Shown here in pieces: positions 50,962 through 59,639 of a DNA stretch of 64,000 bases. Each line of letters opens with the position of its first letter. Within the stretch, counting starts at the first letter, position 1. The stretch spans positions 2,046,001 to 2,110,000 of the forward strand of contig NZ_CP079107.1 in assembly GCF_019285735.1 (NCBI RefSeq), in the 5' to 3' direction. Made by a program: the position numbers and the translations under genes. The notes below the pieces were generated by a model. It saw nothing but the letters and a program-made list of their open reading frames with translations. It searched no databases and was not told the origin of the DNA. Source of the DNA: Paeniglutamicibacter sp. Y32M11 (lineage in GTDB: Bacteria; Actinomycetota; Actinomycetes; Actinomycetales; Micrococcaceae).

Positions 50962-53124
50962 ATGCAGATGGTGAGCGCCTGGACTTCCGGGGTCGGGGCA
51001 CAGCTGGCCGGCCCCGGGGCCGTCACCATCCTGCACGGAACCACGTTTGCGCTGGCGGCGTCAAACGGCGACATGGACGGAACCCGCCCGCACGGATTCT
51101 TCTTCCGTGACACCCGCTTCATCTCCGGCTGGCGGCTGCAGGTCAACGGCAAGGACGTTGAGCCCCTGGTGGGCACCGCCATCGAACCCTACAAGGCCAT
51201 GTTCGTGGGCAGGGTGGCCGCCAGCACCCTGGAAGCCGAAAGCCACGTGCTGGTCGAGCGCCACCGTAGTCTCGACGGCGGCCTGATGGAGCGCATCGTG
51301 GTGCACAACTACTCGAACGCCGAATTCTGCGCCACCATCCACCTAGAGGTGAGTGCGGACTTCGCCGACCTCTTTGATGTTAAGGCGGGCATCCGCCGCG
51401 CGGGCAACGGCTCGCTGTCCCACCACCGGGACGGGGCACTGGAATTCAGCGGCGGCGTCGACGGGCACCAGTTGTCGGTCCAAATCTGCGACGCCCAGGC
51501 TTCCCCGGCGCCCGGCCGGCTGGAATACAGCATCGTGTTGCCGCCGCAGGGCCACTGGTCGACGGAAGTGGCCATCAAGCCCTCCATCAACGGGCAGAGT
51601 CCCGAGCACGATCCACGCATGGGCGATGCCGCGGGAGCCACCGACAGCCCGTCAGCCCGCCAGCAGGAGTGGAAGGAGCAGGTACCTTCTGTGCAAGTGT
51701 CCGACCACGCGGTGGGTCGGGCGCTGCTGACCGGGCGTCGGGACCTGGGCTCGCTGCGCATCTTCGACCCCGCGCACGACGGGCGGGTGGTGGTGGCCGC
51801 CGGCGCGCCCTGGTTCATGGCCCTTTTTGGCCGCGATTCGCTGATCGCTTCGTTCCTCTCGCTCTCCGTCGATCCCACTCTGGCGCTGGGCACCATCCAG
51901 GCGCTGGCCGAGCTCCAGGGCACACGCACCAATCCCGACACCGAGGAAGAGCCGGGCAAGATTCTGCACGAGGTACGCCTGGGATCCGCGCCGTCCAAGG
52001 AGCTGGGACGCTCCGGCGCCTACTTTGGCTCCGTGGATTCCACCCCGCTCTTTGTCACCATGATCGGGGAACTGACCCGGTGGGGTCTGGGAGGCGCAAC
52101 CCTGACCCGGCTGCTGCCCTCGGTCGACGCGGCGCTGGGCTGGATCGAGCGCACCTGTGCGAAGAACCGCCACGGGTTCCTGACCTACCAGCGCTCCACG
52201 CCCACGGGCTTGGCCAACCAGGGCTGGAAGGATTCCTGGGACGGAATCACCTTCGCCGATGGGAGGATCGCCCAGGCACCGCTAGCCCTGTGCGAGGTGC
52301 AGGGCTACGTGTACACCGCCTACTTGGCCCGCGCCCTGATCGCCCAGCAGGCAGGCGACAGGGAAACCACCCAGCGCTACGCCGCCAAGGCCCGGCGCCT
52401 CAAGGCCGAGTTCAACCAGCGCTTCTGGCTCAGTGACCGCGGCTACTTCGCGCTGGCCATTGACGGGAAGGGCAGACAGGTCGATTCCTGCGCCTCGAAC
52501 ATGGGCCATAGCCTGTGGAGCGGGATCGTGGACCACGACAAGGCACCCATGGTGGCCGCTGCGCTGCTGTCCCCGGCGATGTTCACCGGCTGGGGCGTGC
52601 GCACGCTCTCCAACAGGATGAAGGCCTACAACCCGGCCAGCTACCACAACGGGTCGGTGTGGCCGCACGAGAACGCGCTGATCGCCGGCGGGCTGATGCG
52701 CTACGGGTTCATTTCCGAATCCCAGCGCCTGGCCTCCGCCCTGATGCAGACCGCCGATTTTCTCGACGGGAGGCTGCCGGAGCTTTTCTGCGGGCTGGAC
52801 CGCTCCAGCCACCCGCTGCCGGTGCCATACCCGACCTCCTGCTCGCCGCAGGCCTGGGCGGCGGCGGCCCCCATGCACCTGCTGCGCGTGATGCTGCGCC
52901 TGGACCCGGTGCTGACCCAAGGCAGGCTCTACCTAGATCCGGTGTTGCCGGCCGAGTGGGGAGAGGTGCACCTGCGCAACATCACCGTGGGCGAGAACAG
53001 AATCGACCTCACCGCCCGCGGCACCGAATTCCGCGTCGAGGGCGCGGCGGAGGGGCTGGAAGTGCGCCGCGGGCGCCGCGGTCCGTTGGCGGACATGCTC
53101 GATGTGATGTCGGACAGGAAATGA
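50962..53124 (+). CDS. Amylo-alpha-1,6-glucosidase / glycogen-debranching-type enzyme
   Basis: A 720-residue cytosolic glycoside hydrolase. An N-terminal beta domain (about 15-215: PGAVTILHGTTFALAASNGDM, GFFFRDTRFISGWRLQVNG) is the glycogen-debranching N-terminal domain. The catalytic (alpha/alpha)6 domain follows (about 260-680), with WFMALFGRDSLIASFLSL, QGWKDSWDGITF, and NGSVWPHENALIAGGL, carrying the conserved acid residues of the family. The start ATG at 50962 or 50968 follows GGGGTGG. It and the GT4 gene 20 bases downstream are likely in one operon concerned with an alpha-glucan or glucosyl compound. Confidence 0.92.
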   Translation: MQMVSAWTSGVGAQLAGPGAVTILHGTTFALAASNGDMDGTRPHGFFFRDTRFISGWRLQVNGKDVEPLVGTAIEPYKAMFVGRVAASTLEAESHVLVERHRSLDGGLMERIVVHNYSNAEFCATIHLEVSADFADLFDVKAGIRRAGNGSLSHHRDGALEFSGGVDGHQLSVQICDAQASPAPGRLEYSIVLPPQGHWSTEVAIKPSINGQSPEHDPRMGDAAGATDSPSARQQEWKEQVPSVQVSDHAVGRALLTGRRDLGSLRIFDPAHDGRVVVAAGAPWFMALFGRDSLIASFLSLSVDPTLALGTIQALAELQGTRTNPDTEEEPGKILHEVRLGSAPSKELGRSGAYFGSVDSTPLFVTMIGELTRWGLGGATLTRLLPSVDAALGWIERTCAKNRHGFLTYQRSTPTGLANQGWKDSWDGITFADGRIAQAPLALCEVQGYVYTAYLARALIAQQAGDRETTQRYAAKARRLKAEFNQRFWLSDRGYFALAIDGKGRQVDSCASNMGHSLWSGIVDHDKAPMVAAALLSPAMFTGWGVRTLSNRMKAYNPASYHNGSVWPHENALIAGGLMRYGFISESQRLASALMQTADFLDGRLPELFCGLDRSSHPLPVPYPTSCSPQAWAAAAPMHLLRVMLRLDPVLTQGRLYLDPVLPAEWGEVHLRNITVGENRIDLTARGTEFRVEGAAEGLEVRRGRRGPLADMLDVMSDRK

Positions 53125-53144
53125 TCTAGGGAAGGAGACGCCGG

Positions 53145-54191
53145 ATGCGGATCGGACTCATCGCTCCGCCGTGGCTCACCGTGCCGCCGGCCGGATACGG
53201 CGGCACGGAGGCGGTCGTGGGCCTGCTGGCGCGCGGGCTGGCGGAGCTGGGCCACGAGGTGGTGCTGGCTGCGGCCGCCGGGAGCCCCAGCCCGGTGGCA
53301 CAGGTCCCCGGCTCCCTGCCGCCCGAACCCCGGCACCTGGGCCGCGGCCAGGACGAGCTGCGCCACGTGCTCAACGCCTACGCGCAGCTGCAGGGCGTGG
53401 ACATCATTCACGACCACACCCTTGCCGGTCCGCTGCTGCGCCTGGCCGGCAGCGGGGTTCCGGTGGTATCCACCGCCCACAACGCCATGTCCGAGGGGTT
53501 CCTGCCGATCTATACAGCGGTGGCCAAATGCGCTTCCCTGGTGGCGATCTCCCAGCACCAGCGAACCACCGCCACGGGGGTGGCGGTCTCCCGGGTTATC
53601 CATCACGGCATCAACGCCGAAGAAATTCCGGTGGGGGCAGGGATGGGCGGCTACGCCTGCTTCCTGGGCCGTATGCACCCGAACAAGGGCGTGCTGACCG
53701 CCATCAGAGTCGCGCGCCGGTCCGGGGTGCCCCTGCGCATCGCGGCCAAGATGCAAAGCGCGGGGGAGCGGGAATACTTCCGCGAGGTGATCCGGCCCGA
53801 GCTGGGCGGATCGGTCGAATACCTTGGGGAACTGCGGGCAGCGGAAAAGTTCGACCTGCTCGGCGGCGCCCTTGCATTGCTGAACCCCTTGCAGTGGGAC
53901 GAGCCCTTTGGTCTGGTGATGGTCGAAGCCATGGCCACCGGAACCCCGGTGCTGAGTACCACCCGCGGCGCGGCCCCTGAGATCGTGGTTAACGGCATCA
54001 CCGGCTTTCTGCGGGACACGCCGAAAGCACTGGCAGCCTCCCTGCCCGAATGCACGGGGCTTGACCGGCGGGAGTGCCGACGCGCGACCGAAACCACCTT
54101 CGGGGTCGATCGCATGGTCAGGGACCACGTGGCTTTTTATGAAAATTGCCTGGCGGGGACGCTGGTGCCGCGCGCGCTGCCGCGCCTGTAA
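53145..54191 (+). CDS. Family 4 glycosyltransferase
   Basis: A 348-residue GT-B-fold glycosyltransferase. The N-terminal half opens with MRIGLIAPPWLTVPPAGYGGTEAVVGLLARGL; the C-terminal half has FLGRMHPNKGVLTAIRVARRSGVPLRI, PFGLVMVEAMATGTPVLSTTRGAAPEIV, the nucleotide-sugar binding region with the E-x7-E motif. It starts 20 bases after the glucosidase gene with GGAGA before the ATG. The sugar is unknown; pairing with a debranching-type enzyme suggests glucan or glucosyl-glycerate-type chemistry, which is inference. Confidence 0.92.
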   Translation: MRIGLIAPPWLTVPPAGYGGTEAVVGLLARGLAELGHEVVLAAAAGSPSPVAQVPGSLPPEPRHLGRGQDELRHVLNAYAQLQGVDIIHDHTLAGPLLRLAGSGVPVVSTAHNAMSEGFLPIYTAVAKCASLVAISQHQRTTATGVAVSRVIHHGINAEEIPVGAGMGGYACFLGRMHPNKGVLTAIRVARRSGVPLRIAAKMQSAGEREYFREVIRPELGGSVEYLGELRAAEKFDLLGGALALLNPLQWDEPFGLVMVEAMATGTPVLSTTRGAAPEIVVNGITGFLRDTPKALAASLPECTGLDRRECRRATETTFGVDRMVRDHVAFYENCLAGTLVPRALPRL

Positions 54192-54272
54192 TCGGGCCAA
54201 AGGGACCGGGATCCGGCAAGGCGCCGCAGGAGAATGCTACGGGTCCGGGCCGCCCCGGTAGATTCGGTGAGC

Positions 54273-54774
54273 ATGCACGCCAAGTCGCAAATTCCCTCAA
54301 AAACCATGCAAGCTGCCTTCCTCGTTGTCGATGGCACCTATGCCGACTACGGGGTAGTCCCGAAAGCCCACGCGGCCGCCGTCTGCACGGCACGCGCGAC
54401 GGGACACAAGCTCCTTCTTTGCACCGGGCGTCCGCTTTCCATGCTTCCGACACACATTTTGGAGGTCGGATTCGACGGACTGGAGGCGAGCGCCGGTGCA
54501 TACGTGGAAGGTGGGCGGCGAAATCCTAATGGGCCGCTGGTTCTCCGAGGGGATGGTGGCATGAACCCTTGCTGCCTTCGACGCTCACGATGCCGTATGC
54601 GTCCTAGAATCCCCGGAATCCTTCCAAGTCCCTCGCGCTGCGGACGAACGGCTGCCGGAAATCATCGAGGCGTACTTCGACCAACGCTCAGACGGCCGGG
54701 TTGTCGGCTTCTCGGTCATCTTGGGATCCGTGGCTCCGATCACCGCATTCCGCAAGTCTGGTCGATTGGGGTAA
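54273..54774 (+). pseudogene. HAD-family (Cof-like) phosphatase, broken
   Basis: The frame from ATG 54273 reads MQAAFLVVDGTYADYGVVPKAH and LLLCTGRPLSMLPTHI, the start of a Cof-type HAD hydrolase. The nucleophile Asp of DxDGT is replaced (VVDGT). Near 54515 the frame shifts; the second frame (EILMGRWFSEGMVA, stop, TLAAFDAHDAVCVLESPESF, EIIEAYFDQRSDGRVVGFSVI) contains one internal stop and ends at TAA 54774, well short of a full-length enzyme (about 270 residues). It is non-functional. Confidence 0.8.
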
Positions 54775-55892
54775 ATGAAACACCCCTTCTGATTTTGAAG
54801 TCCAGGACATCAAGAGGAGTTTGCCTCGGAGAAGTCGGCCGGATGAGCGGCTGGCTCGGGCTCAAAGCCTGAAGTTCCCGAAAGTTCATAATTGGTGTGC
54901 ATCAAGCACGTTAAGTCAGTTGCAAGTGCGCGAAATCGGTCATCTTGGAACTTCCAGCAAGGGCAATAAGTGGTGCCCACCGTCGTCCAGAAAAAATCCC
55001 GTCGCCCCATCGCTGGCAGTGGAATCACCGTCGCGACCGGAACTTAGTCTGAAATAGGCGGAATGGCACTCCGGGTCAGTTCGTTGCATTTGGCTCCGGT
55101 CTTCCACGAGACGCAGGGGACCGGGGTTCGAGCAGTGCCGCGCGAACGGATTTCTTCTGGGTCACGCTGACGGGCGCGATGCCACGGGGTGGGCCAAGTT
55201 CTTCAGCGTGTTGGTGTGGCACACGTGCACCAAGAGTGTCGATACATTGACGGAACTTGTCGTCGGCGACTGGCGGTTGGTCCGCAGGCAGAGCGTGCCC
55301 GTTAGGGAGCGGCGCGGCTCCGGTCCACCGGTAACCCGCTTCCGGGTTCCTCCGGTGCCGTGGCGGAGCCACGTCCTGGGCGGCCGCGCAAACCAGGTCC
55401 AAATCACCCATGGCTTGCCGGCCGTTCCGAAGCTCTCCTCATTGCCCTTGTCCCCACTGATCCGTGTGCCACATCCGTGGCGGGGTTCTTGCTGCACTTG
55501 GTCACAGTCAAGCATTCGGAGCAAGGATTTGTGCCGCAACCGGCACCCGATCCAGGGAACAGCCAAGGAAAAATGGCAATTAGCCGGTGCTGGTGTCAAA
55601 AAGGTTGTGCAGCCGCGCCGATATTGATTTGCTACTTAATGCAACCCGATTTCCCCAAACAGGCGATCGGAGTAGCAATTTGGTTGGGTGTCCCGGGCTG
55701 CGGTCCAGGACGCTGCGGGGGTCATGGCCCGTGGTGAACCCGTTCGATATCAACGCAAATTCATTGACCGCACCGGATCCCCGGAACCGGTGCGAGGCAC
55801 AAAGCGGGTCCGCCAAGCAAGCCGCGGGACGCACTTTCCGACGAATACGGCTCGCCCAATTGCGGCGGGCATGGATCAACTGGAGGTCACCA
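54775..55892. other. Gene-poor stretch with one weak open frame
   Basis: Over 1.1 kb no firm gene is found. A minus-strand frame at 55076-55411 starts MGDLDLVCAAAQDVAPPR, similar to the start of the small gene ending at 59136 (MHELDLIHAAAEDVASAR), but the rest is unlike it and may be a decayed copy. The remainder has Arg-rich shadow frames and no notable repeats. Its lower order suggests remnant DNA. Confidence 0.45.
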
Positions 55893-56804
55893 ATGAGTGA
55901 GAATGATCTTAACGCTGCCTATCGGCCCAAGAACAACATTGACCGGGACCGAGACGCAGCTGACGACAGGGGACTGGAACCGGATGTGCACACGCATCCC
56001 GACGTTCCTTTCGAACCAATTAGGCCACTGGAACCCGCCGACCCTCCGGCACCGGTGAACCCGCAAGATTCGGGCTCGTTCGCTGCCGCGGGCACGGAGA
56101 TGCCGTTGGCCCCGCCCCCGGCCATAACAGAACCCCCCATGGAGGGCGAATCCGGCATGAGGGCGCAAGCCGAGGAGGAAACCCAGGCGCTGGTCCGCGA
56201 GGGCGTGGATTCCGCCAAACACGTGGGACAGACGGCCAAGCGCGAGGCTGAAGAGGTCTTGGACCAGGCCAAGGAACAGGCATCCAACCTGTTTTCCGAG
56301 CTTGGATCGGACATCCGCGAACAAGCGGGAACCCAACAGCAAAAGATTTCGGCCAACCTGCGCCAGATCAGCGGGGACCTGCGCGACATGCTCGCGTCCT
56401 CCGATGCCTCGGGCAGCGCGTCGATGTTGGTCGACCAGGCCGCAAAGCACAGCGGGAACGCGGCGGACTGGCTTGAACAGCGCGAGCCCGGTGACCTGAT
56501 TGACGAAGTCAAGGGCTTCGCCCGCCGACGGCCCGGGGCCTTTTTGGGCATCGCTCTGGGTGCGGGACTTCTCGCCGGCCGCATCACCCGCAATGCCGGA
56601 AGCGGGCCGGACCAGAGCCGGAAGAACGCCGCTGAAACCCCCGGATTCCCGGAGGCCGCCGAACCGCGAACGGCCAGCCCGCTGCCTCCGACGGTGAACG
56701 CTACCATCGGTGAAGGCGCAGTAGGCGGCACCGGGAGCAACCCGGGTGTGGGCTACAACCCTTCGGCGGTGCACGCCACCGAGCAGGGGTACACCGGGCC
56801 ATGA
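55893..56804 (+). CDS. Stress-type membrane-associated protein with coiled-coil
   Basis: A 303-residue protein. TGGAGGT sits seven bases before the ATG at 55893. The first 100 residues are acidic and proline-rich (VPFEPIRPLEPADPPAPVNP); residues about 100-200 form a likely coiled coil (TQALVREGVDSAKHVGQTAKREAEEVLDQAKEQ, QQQKISANLRQISGDLRDM); one membrane segment follows (GAFLGIALGAGLLAGRI). The tail is disordered and rich in Gly, Asn and Pro. Its stop overlaps the next gene by four bases, so it opens a three-gene envelope operon. Confidence 0.75.
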   Translation: MSENDLNAAYRPKNNIDRDRDAADDRGLEPDVHTHPDVPFEPIRPLEPADPPAPVNPQDSGSFAAAGTEMPLAPPPAITEPPMEGESGMRAQAEEETQALVREGVDSAKHVGQTAKREAEEVLDQAKEQASNLFSELGSDIREQAGTQQQKISANLRQISGDLRDMLASSDASGSASMLVDQAAKHSGNAADWLEQREPGDLIDEVKGFARRRPGAFLGIALGAGLLAGRITRNAGSGPDQSRKNAAETPGFPEAAEPRTASPLPPTVNATIGEGAVGGTGSNPGVGYNPSAVHATEQGYTGP

Positions 56805-57259
56805 GCGAATATCCAACAAAGGCATCGGGAGCCCACCGCACCGACATTCCCCCTGGAGAGGCGAAGGGAGTCCCGCACACGGATGCTTCCCTCGGAGAAC
56901 TTTTCAGCGACCTGAGCCAGAACGTCTCGGAGCTGGTGCGCCAGGAAGCGGAGCTTGCCAAGGCCGAGCTGCGCCAGACCGCACGTTCGACGGGCAAGGC
57001 GGCGGGACTTTATGCGGGCGCCGGCGTGGCCGGCCACTTCGTACTGCTCTTCCTCTCGCTTGCGGCAATGGTCGGCCTAGCCTCCTGGATGGGTTATGGC
57101 TGGTCCGCGGTGGTGATCGCGGTGATCTGGGCGATCATTGCCGCCATCATGGCCACGCTGGGAAAGAAGCATTTCAAGGAGGTCAAGGGCATGCCCAAGA
57201 CGGCCGAAACCATTAAGGACATTCCGCCAACATTCAACCCCCAGGAGGAAACCCCATGA
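56801..57259 (+). CDS. Phage holin family protein (actinobacterial holin superfamily III type)
   Basis: A 152-residue membrane protein with an amphipathic N-terminal helix (LGELFSDLSQNVSELVRQEAELAKAELRQTAR) and two membrane segments (about 70-90 and 95-118). This arrangement is that of the PF07332-type putative holins, which in Actinobacteria are chromosomal envelope proteins often found with DUF3618, not phage genes. It overlaps both neighbours by four bases (ATGA). Confidence 0.88.
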   Translation: MSEYPTKASGAHRTDIPPGEAKGVPHTDASLGELFSDLSQNVSELVRQEAELAKAELRQTARSTGKAAGLYAGAGVAGHFVLLFLSLAAMVGLASWMGYGWSAVVIAVIWAIIAAIMATLGKKHFKEVKGMPKTAETIKDIPPTFNPQEETP

Positions 57260-57870
57260 ACCGGAACCCGGAAGAGATCCGTGAGGACATCGAACGTACG
57301 CGCGGCAACCTTGGCGAAGACGTTGACGCGATTGCCGACAAGGTCATGCCCTCGAACATTGCCCATCGGCAGAGCGAGAAGATCAAGGGCTCCGTGCGCC
57401 GAGCCAAGGAAGCTGTTATGGGCTCCGTGGATGAGGCCGGCTCGGCCGTCCCGGAGGCCTTGCACGAGGCACCCCGCGCCATGGCCTCCGAGACCCGCGG
57501 AAACCCGCTAGCCGCCGGGCTGATCGCCTTCGGCGCAGGATTGCTGGTTTCCTCCCTGGTCCCCGGGAGCGAGAAGGAACGCGAGATGGTCCACACGCTC
57601 AAGGAGAAGGCGGAGCCGGTAACAACAGAGATCTCCGAGGCCGCGAAGGACATCGCCCAAGACATGAAGCAACCGGCGGCTGAGGCCATGGAAAGCCTCA
57701 AGGACTCGGCCCGAGAATCGGCGCAAACGGTCAAGGAGGAGGCCTCGGACGAGGCAATCTACCTGCAGGATGAGGCCAGCGGCGCCGCGGCGAACGTGAA
57801 GGATTCCGGGGGGCGGACTGGGCCCGGCGTCCCACCGGGCGCTCCGGCGCACCGAACCGGCGGCATTTAG
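57256..57870 (+). CDS. DUF3618 family protein
   Basis: A 204-residue protein. The N-terminus EEIREDIERTRGNLGEDVDAIADKV is the DUF3618 signature; a glycine-rich membrane segment (AAGLIAFGAGLLVSSLV) at about residues 92-108 is followed by a long charged helix (EKEREMVHTLKEKAEPVTTEISEAAKDIAQD). It is the third gene of the module, overlapping the holin-like gene by four bases, and is closed by a hairpin. Confidence 0.88.
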   Translation: MNRNPEEIREDIERTRGNLGEDVDAIADKVMPSNIAHRQSEKIKGSVRRAKEAVMGSVDEAGSAVPEALHEAPRAMASETRGNPLAAGLIAFGAGLLVSSLVPGSEKEREMVHTLKEKAEPVTTEISEAAKDIAQDMKQPAAEAMESLKDSARESAQTVKEEASDEAIYLQDEASGAAANVKDSGGRTGPGVPPGAPAHRTGGI

Positions 57871-57885
57871 GAACGCCATGCACCA

Positions 57886-57920
57886 CGCGGCGGGGCCGGG
57901 ATTTTCCCGGCCCCGCCGCG
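57886..57920 (+). terminator. 15-bp perfect hairpin after the DUF3618 operon
   Basis: CGCGGCGGGGCCGGG (57886-57900) pairs exactly with 57906-57920 across an ATTTT loop, 16 bases after the DUF3618 stop. Confidence 0.85.
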
Positions 57921-57966
57921 GCTTGGTGGCGGGGCCGGGCCATCCCCATCCACCCCCATCGACCGA

Positions 57967-59043
57967 ATGCTGGAGGAAACCAAAAAGGCATTGACCTGGC
58001 AGGGAAAACGCAAGATTGAATATTCCGAGGTGCTCCACCCGCGCATCGAAGACCAGGGGGACATCATCAAGGTGAGCTCCACCGCGATCTGCGGATCCGA
58101 CCTGGACCTCTATGAAATGATGGGCCCGTTCATGCATGCCGGAGACATCGTCGGGCATGAGTCCTTGGGCATCGTCGAAGAAGTCGGATCCGCGGTCAAG
58201 CGCGTGTAGGTCGGGGGCCGGGTTCTCATCCCCTTCAGCATCTCCTGCGGCCGCTACCGAATGTGTGAGCGCGGCCTGCAGTCCCAGTGTGAAACCACGC
58301 AAGTGCGCGCCCAGAACAAGGGCGCGGCGTTCTTCGGCTACTCGGAACTCTATGGCCAAGTTCCCGGGGGACAAGCGGAGTACCTGAGGGTCCCGCATGG
58401 CGATTACGGGGCCATCGTGGTGGGCAGCGAACTACCCGATCACCGCTACCTCTTCCGTTCCGACATCCTGCCCACGGTGTGGCAGGGCATTGCATATGCG
58501 GACGTGCCCGAACGGCGCGCCATGGCCTAGCGCCACGGCATTGAAACCATGGAGTTCGACAAGTACATCGCCGAAAGGCTGCGCGAAGCCACACAAGATG
58601 GACCCGACGCCGTGCTGGATGCGGTGGGGATTGAGGCCTATGGCTCGCCCGGCGCGCAGCTGTTGCAGCAGGCCACCGGCCTGCTGCCGGACAAGGTGGC
58701 GCAATTGGCGATGGGAAAAGGTCTCGGTTGACCGCACCGCGGTGCTGCATGCGGCGGTGCGCCGCGGCGGCACGATTGCGCTCAGCGGTGTCTATGCGGG
58801 GCCCGCCACTCCCATGCCAATGCTGGAGTTGTTCGACAAGCAGATCCAGCTTCGCTCAGGCCAATGCAATGTCACCGGAAGGCACAGCTTCTGCCGATCG
58901 CTGAGGACGCGGATGACCCGGGGGACCGGTGGGGTCCGCATGACCAGATGACCAATACGGTGCCACTGTCCCGGGGCCCGGAACTCTACGAGACATTCTA
59001 GAAGAAGCAGGATGGCTGCATCACGGTGGTCCTTGAGCCGTAG
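57967..59043 (+). pseudogene. Zinc-dependent alcohol/formaldehyde dehydrogenase, broken
   Basis: The first frame (57967) reads LEETKKALTWQGKRKIEYSEV, TAICGSDLDLYEMMGPFMHAGDIVGHESLGIVEEVG with zinc ligands Cys and His-Glu, then stops at TAG 58207-58209, where relatives have Lys. The same frame continues (RVLIPFSISCGRY, PGGQAEYLRVP) to AYADVP, at which a deletion joins directly to ERRAMA, removing the Rossmann glycine motif, then TAG at 58528-58530 and RHGIETMEFDKYI. A frameshift near 58730 leads to GGTIALSGVYAGPATPMPM, and further stops follow. It is thoroughly inactivated. Confidence 0.9.
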
Positions 59044-59075
59044 GGAATCGCAGCGGGCGGGGCCGGGGACGAAAA

Positions 59076-59121
59076 CGGGCCCCCGGCCCCAACTCGTTAA
59101 CGAGCCGGGGCCGGGGGCCCG
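59076..59121. terminator. 15-bp perfect hairpin
   Basis: CGGGCCCCCGGCCCC (59076-59090) pairs exactly with 59107-59121; the loop contains the small palindrome CTCGTTAACGAG. It lies between the dehydrogenase remnant and the leftward gene ending at 59136, and probably ends the latter. Confidence 0.8.
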
Positions 59122-59135
59122 ATGACCGGAGCGGA

Positions 59136-59345
59136 TCAGGCGGCGACCAACGGACGCCCTCCGGCGAGCTCACGGTCGTCGCGAAGCAGGGACGGCTCGC
59201 TGGCCGCATCCACTTTCTCCTCGGGAATCCCGTGGTCGAGAGCTGTCTGAACGATGGCATCCAAAGCTGCAATGCGCTCCCGCAGAAGGACACGCGCGGA
59301 GGCCACGTCCTCCGCGGCTGCGTGGATCAAATCCAGTTCATGCAC
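59136..59345 (-). CDS. Small helical hypothetical protein
   Basis: A 69-residue protein, predicted helical from its pattern: MHELDLIHAAAEDVASARVLLRERIAALDAIVQTALDHGIPEEKVDAASE. The last part (SLLRDDRELAGGRPLVAA) is polar. AAAGG is present upstream but rather far. The DHGIPEEKVDAAS resembles a helix-turn-helix start, as in small regulators, but no family is assigned. A terminator hairpin follows its stop. Confidence 0.6.
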   Translation of the reverse strand: MHELDLIHAAAEDVASARVLLRERIAALDAIVQTALDHGIPEEKVDAASEPSLLRDDRELAGGRPLVAA

Positions 59346-59515
59346 GTCAAGAACCTTTCGTTGTCGATGACATTACATAATATGAATTCTAATAGGTTTG
59401 AAATTATCGTTCAAGCAAATCGACGCACGGTAGGTGGCGGGTGGAGAGAAACCGCGAAGTCCCCATGGCGGATGAGGACCTGCAGGACTGCCTGGTTCCG
59501 CCCGAACCCGGATGG

Positions 59516-59557
59516 CGCCAACACCTCGTCCTCTCCAGTGGGGAAGAGGTGTTGGCG
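59516..59557. repeat. 12-bp inverted repeat
   Basis: CGCCAACACCTC at 59516-59527 is exactly complementary to 59546-59557 with an 18-nt loop. It lies in a stretch with no firm gene (59346-59640). Confidence 0.75.
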
Positions 59558-59639
59558 GCGATCCCCATCGGCACGAGGCAATCATGGACACCACTGAAAA
59601 GGACTTCGGCACCGGCTGGGCAGCTTCGGGGGTCCGCCG

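Noticed and set aside
56801-57259. Prophage, because of the holin family name
   Set aside because: No other phage genes are near; this holin-type family is a common chromosomal envelope protein in Actinobacteria.
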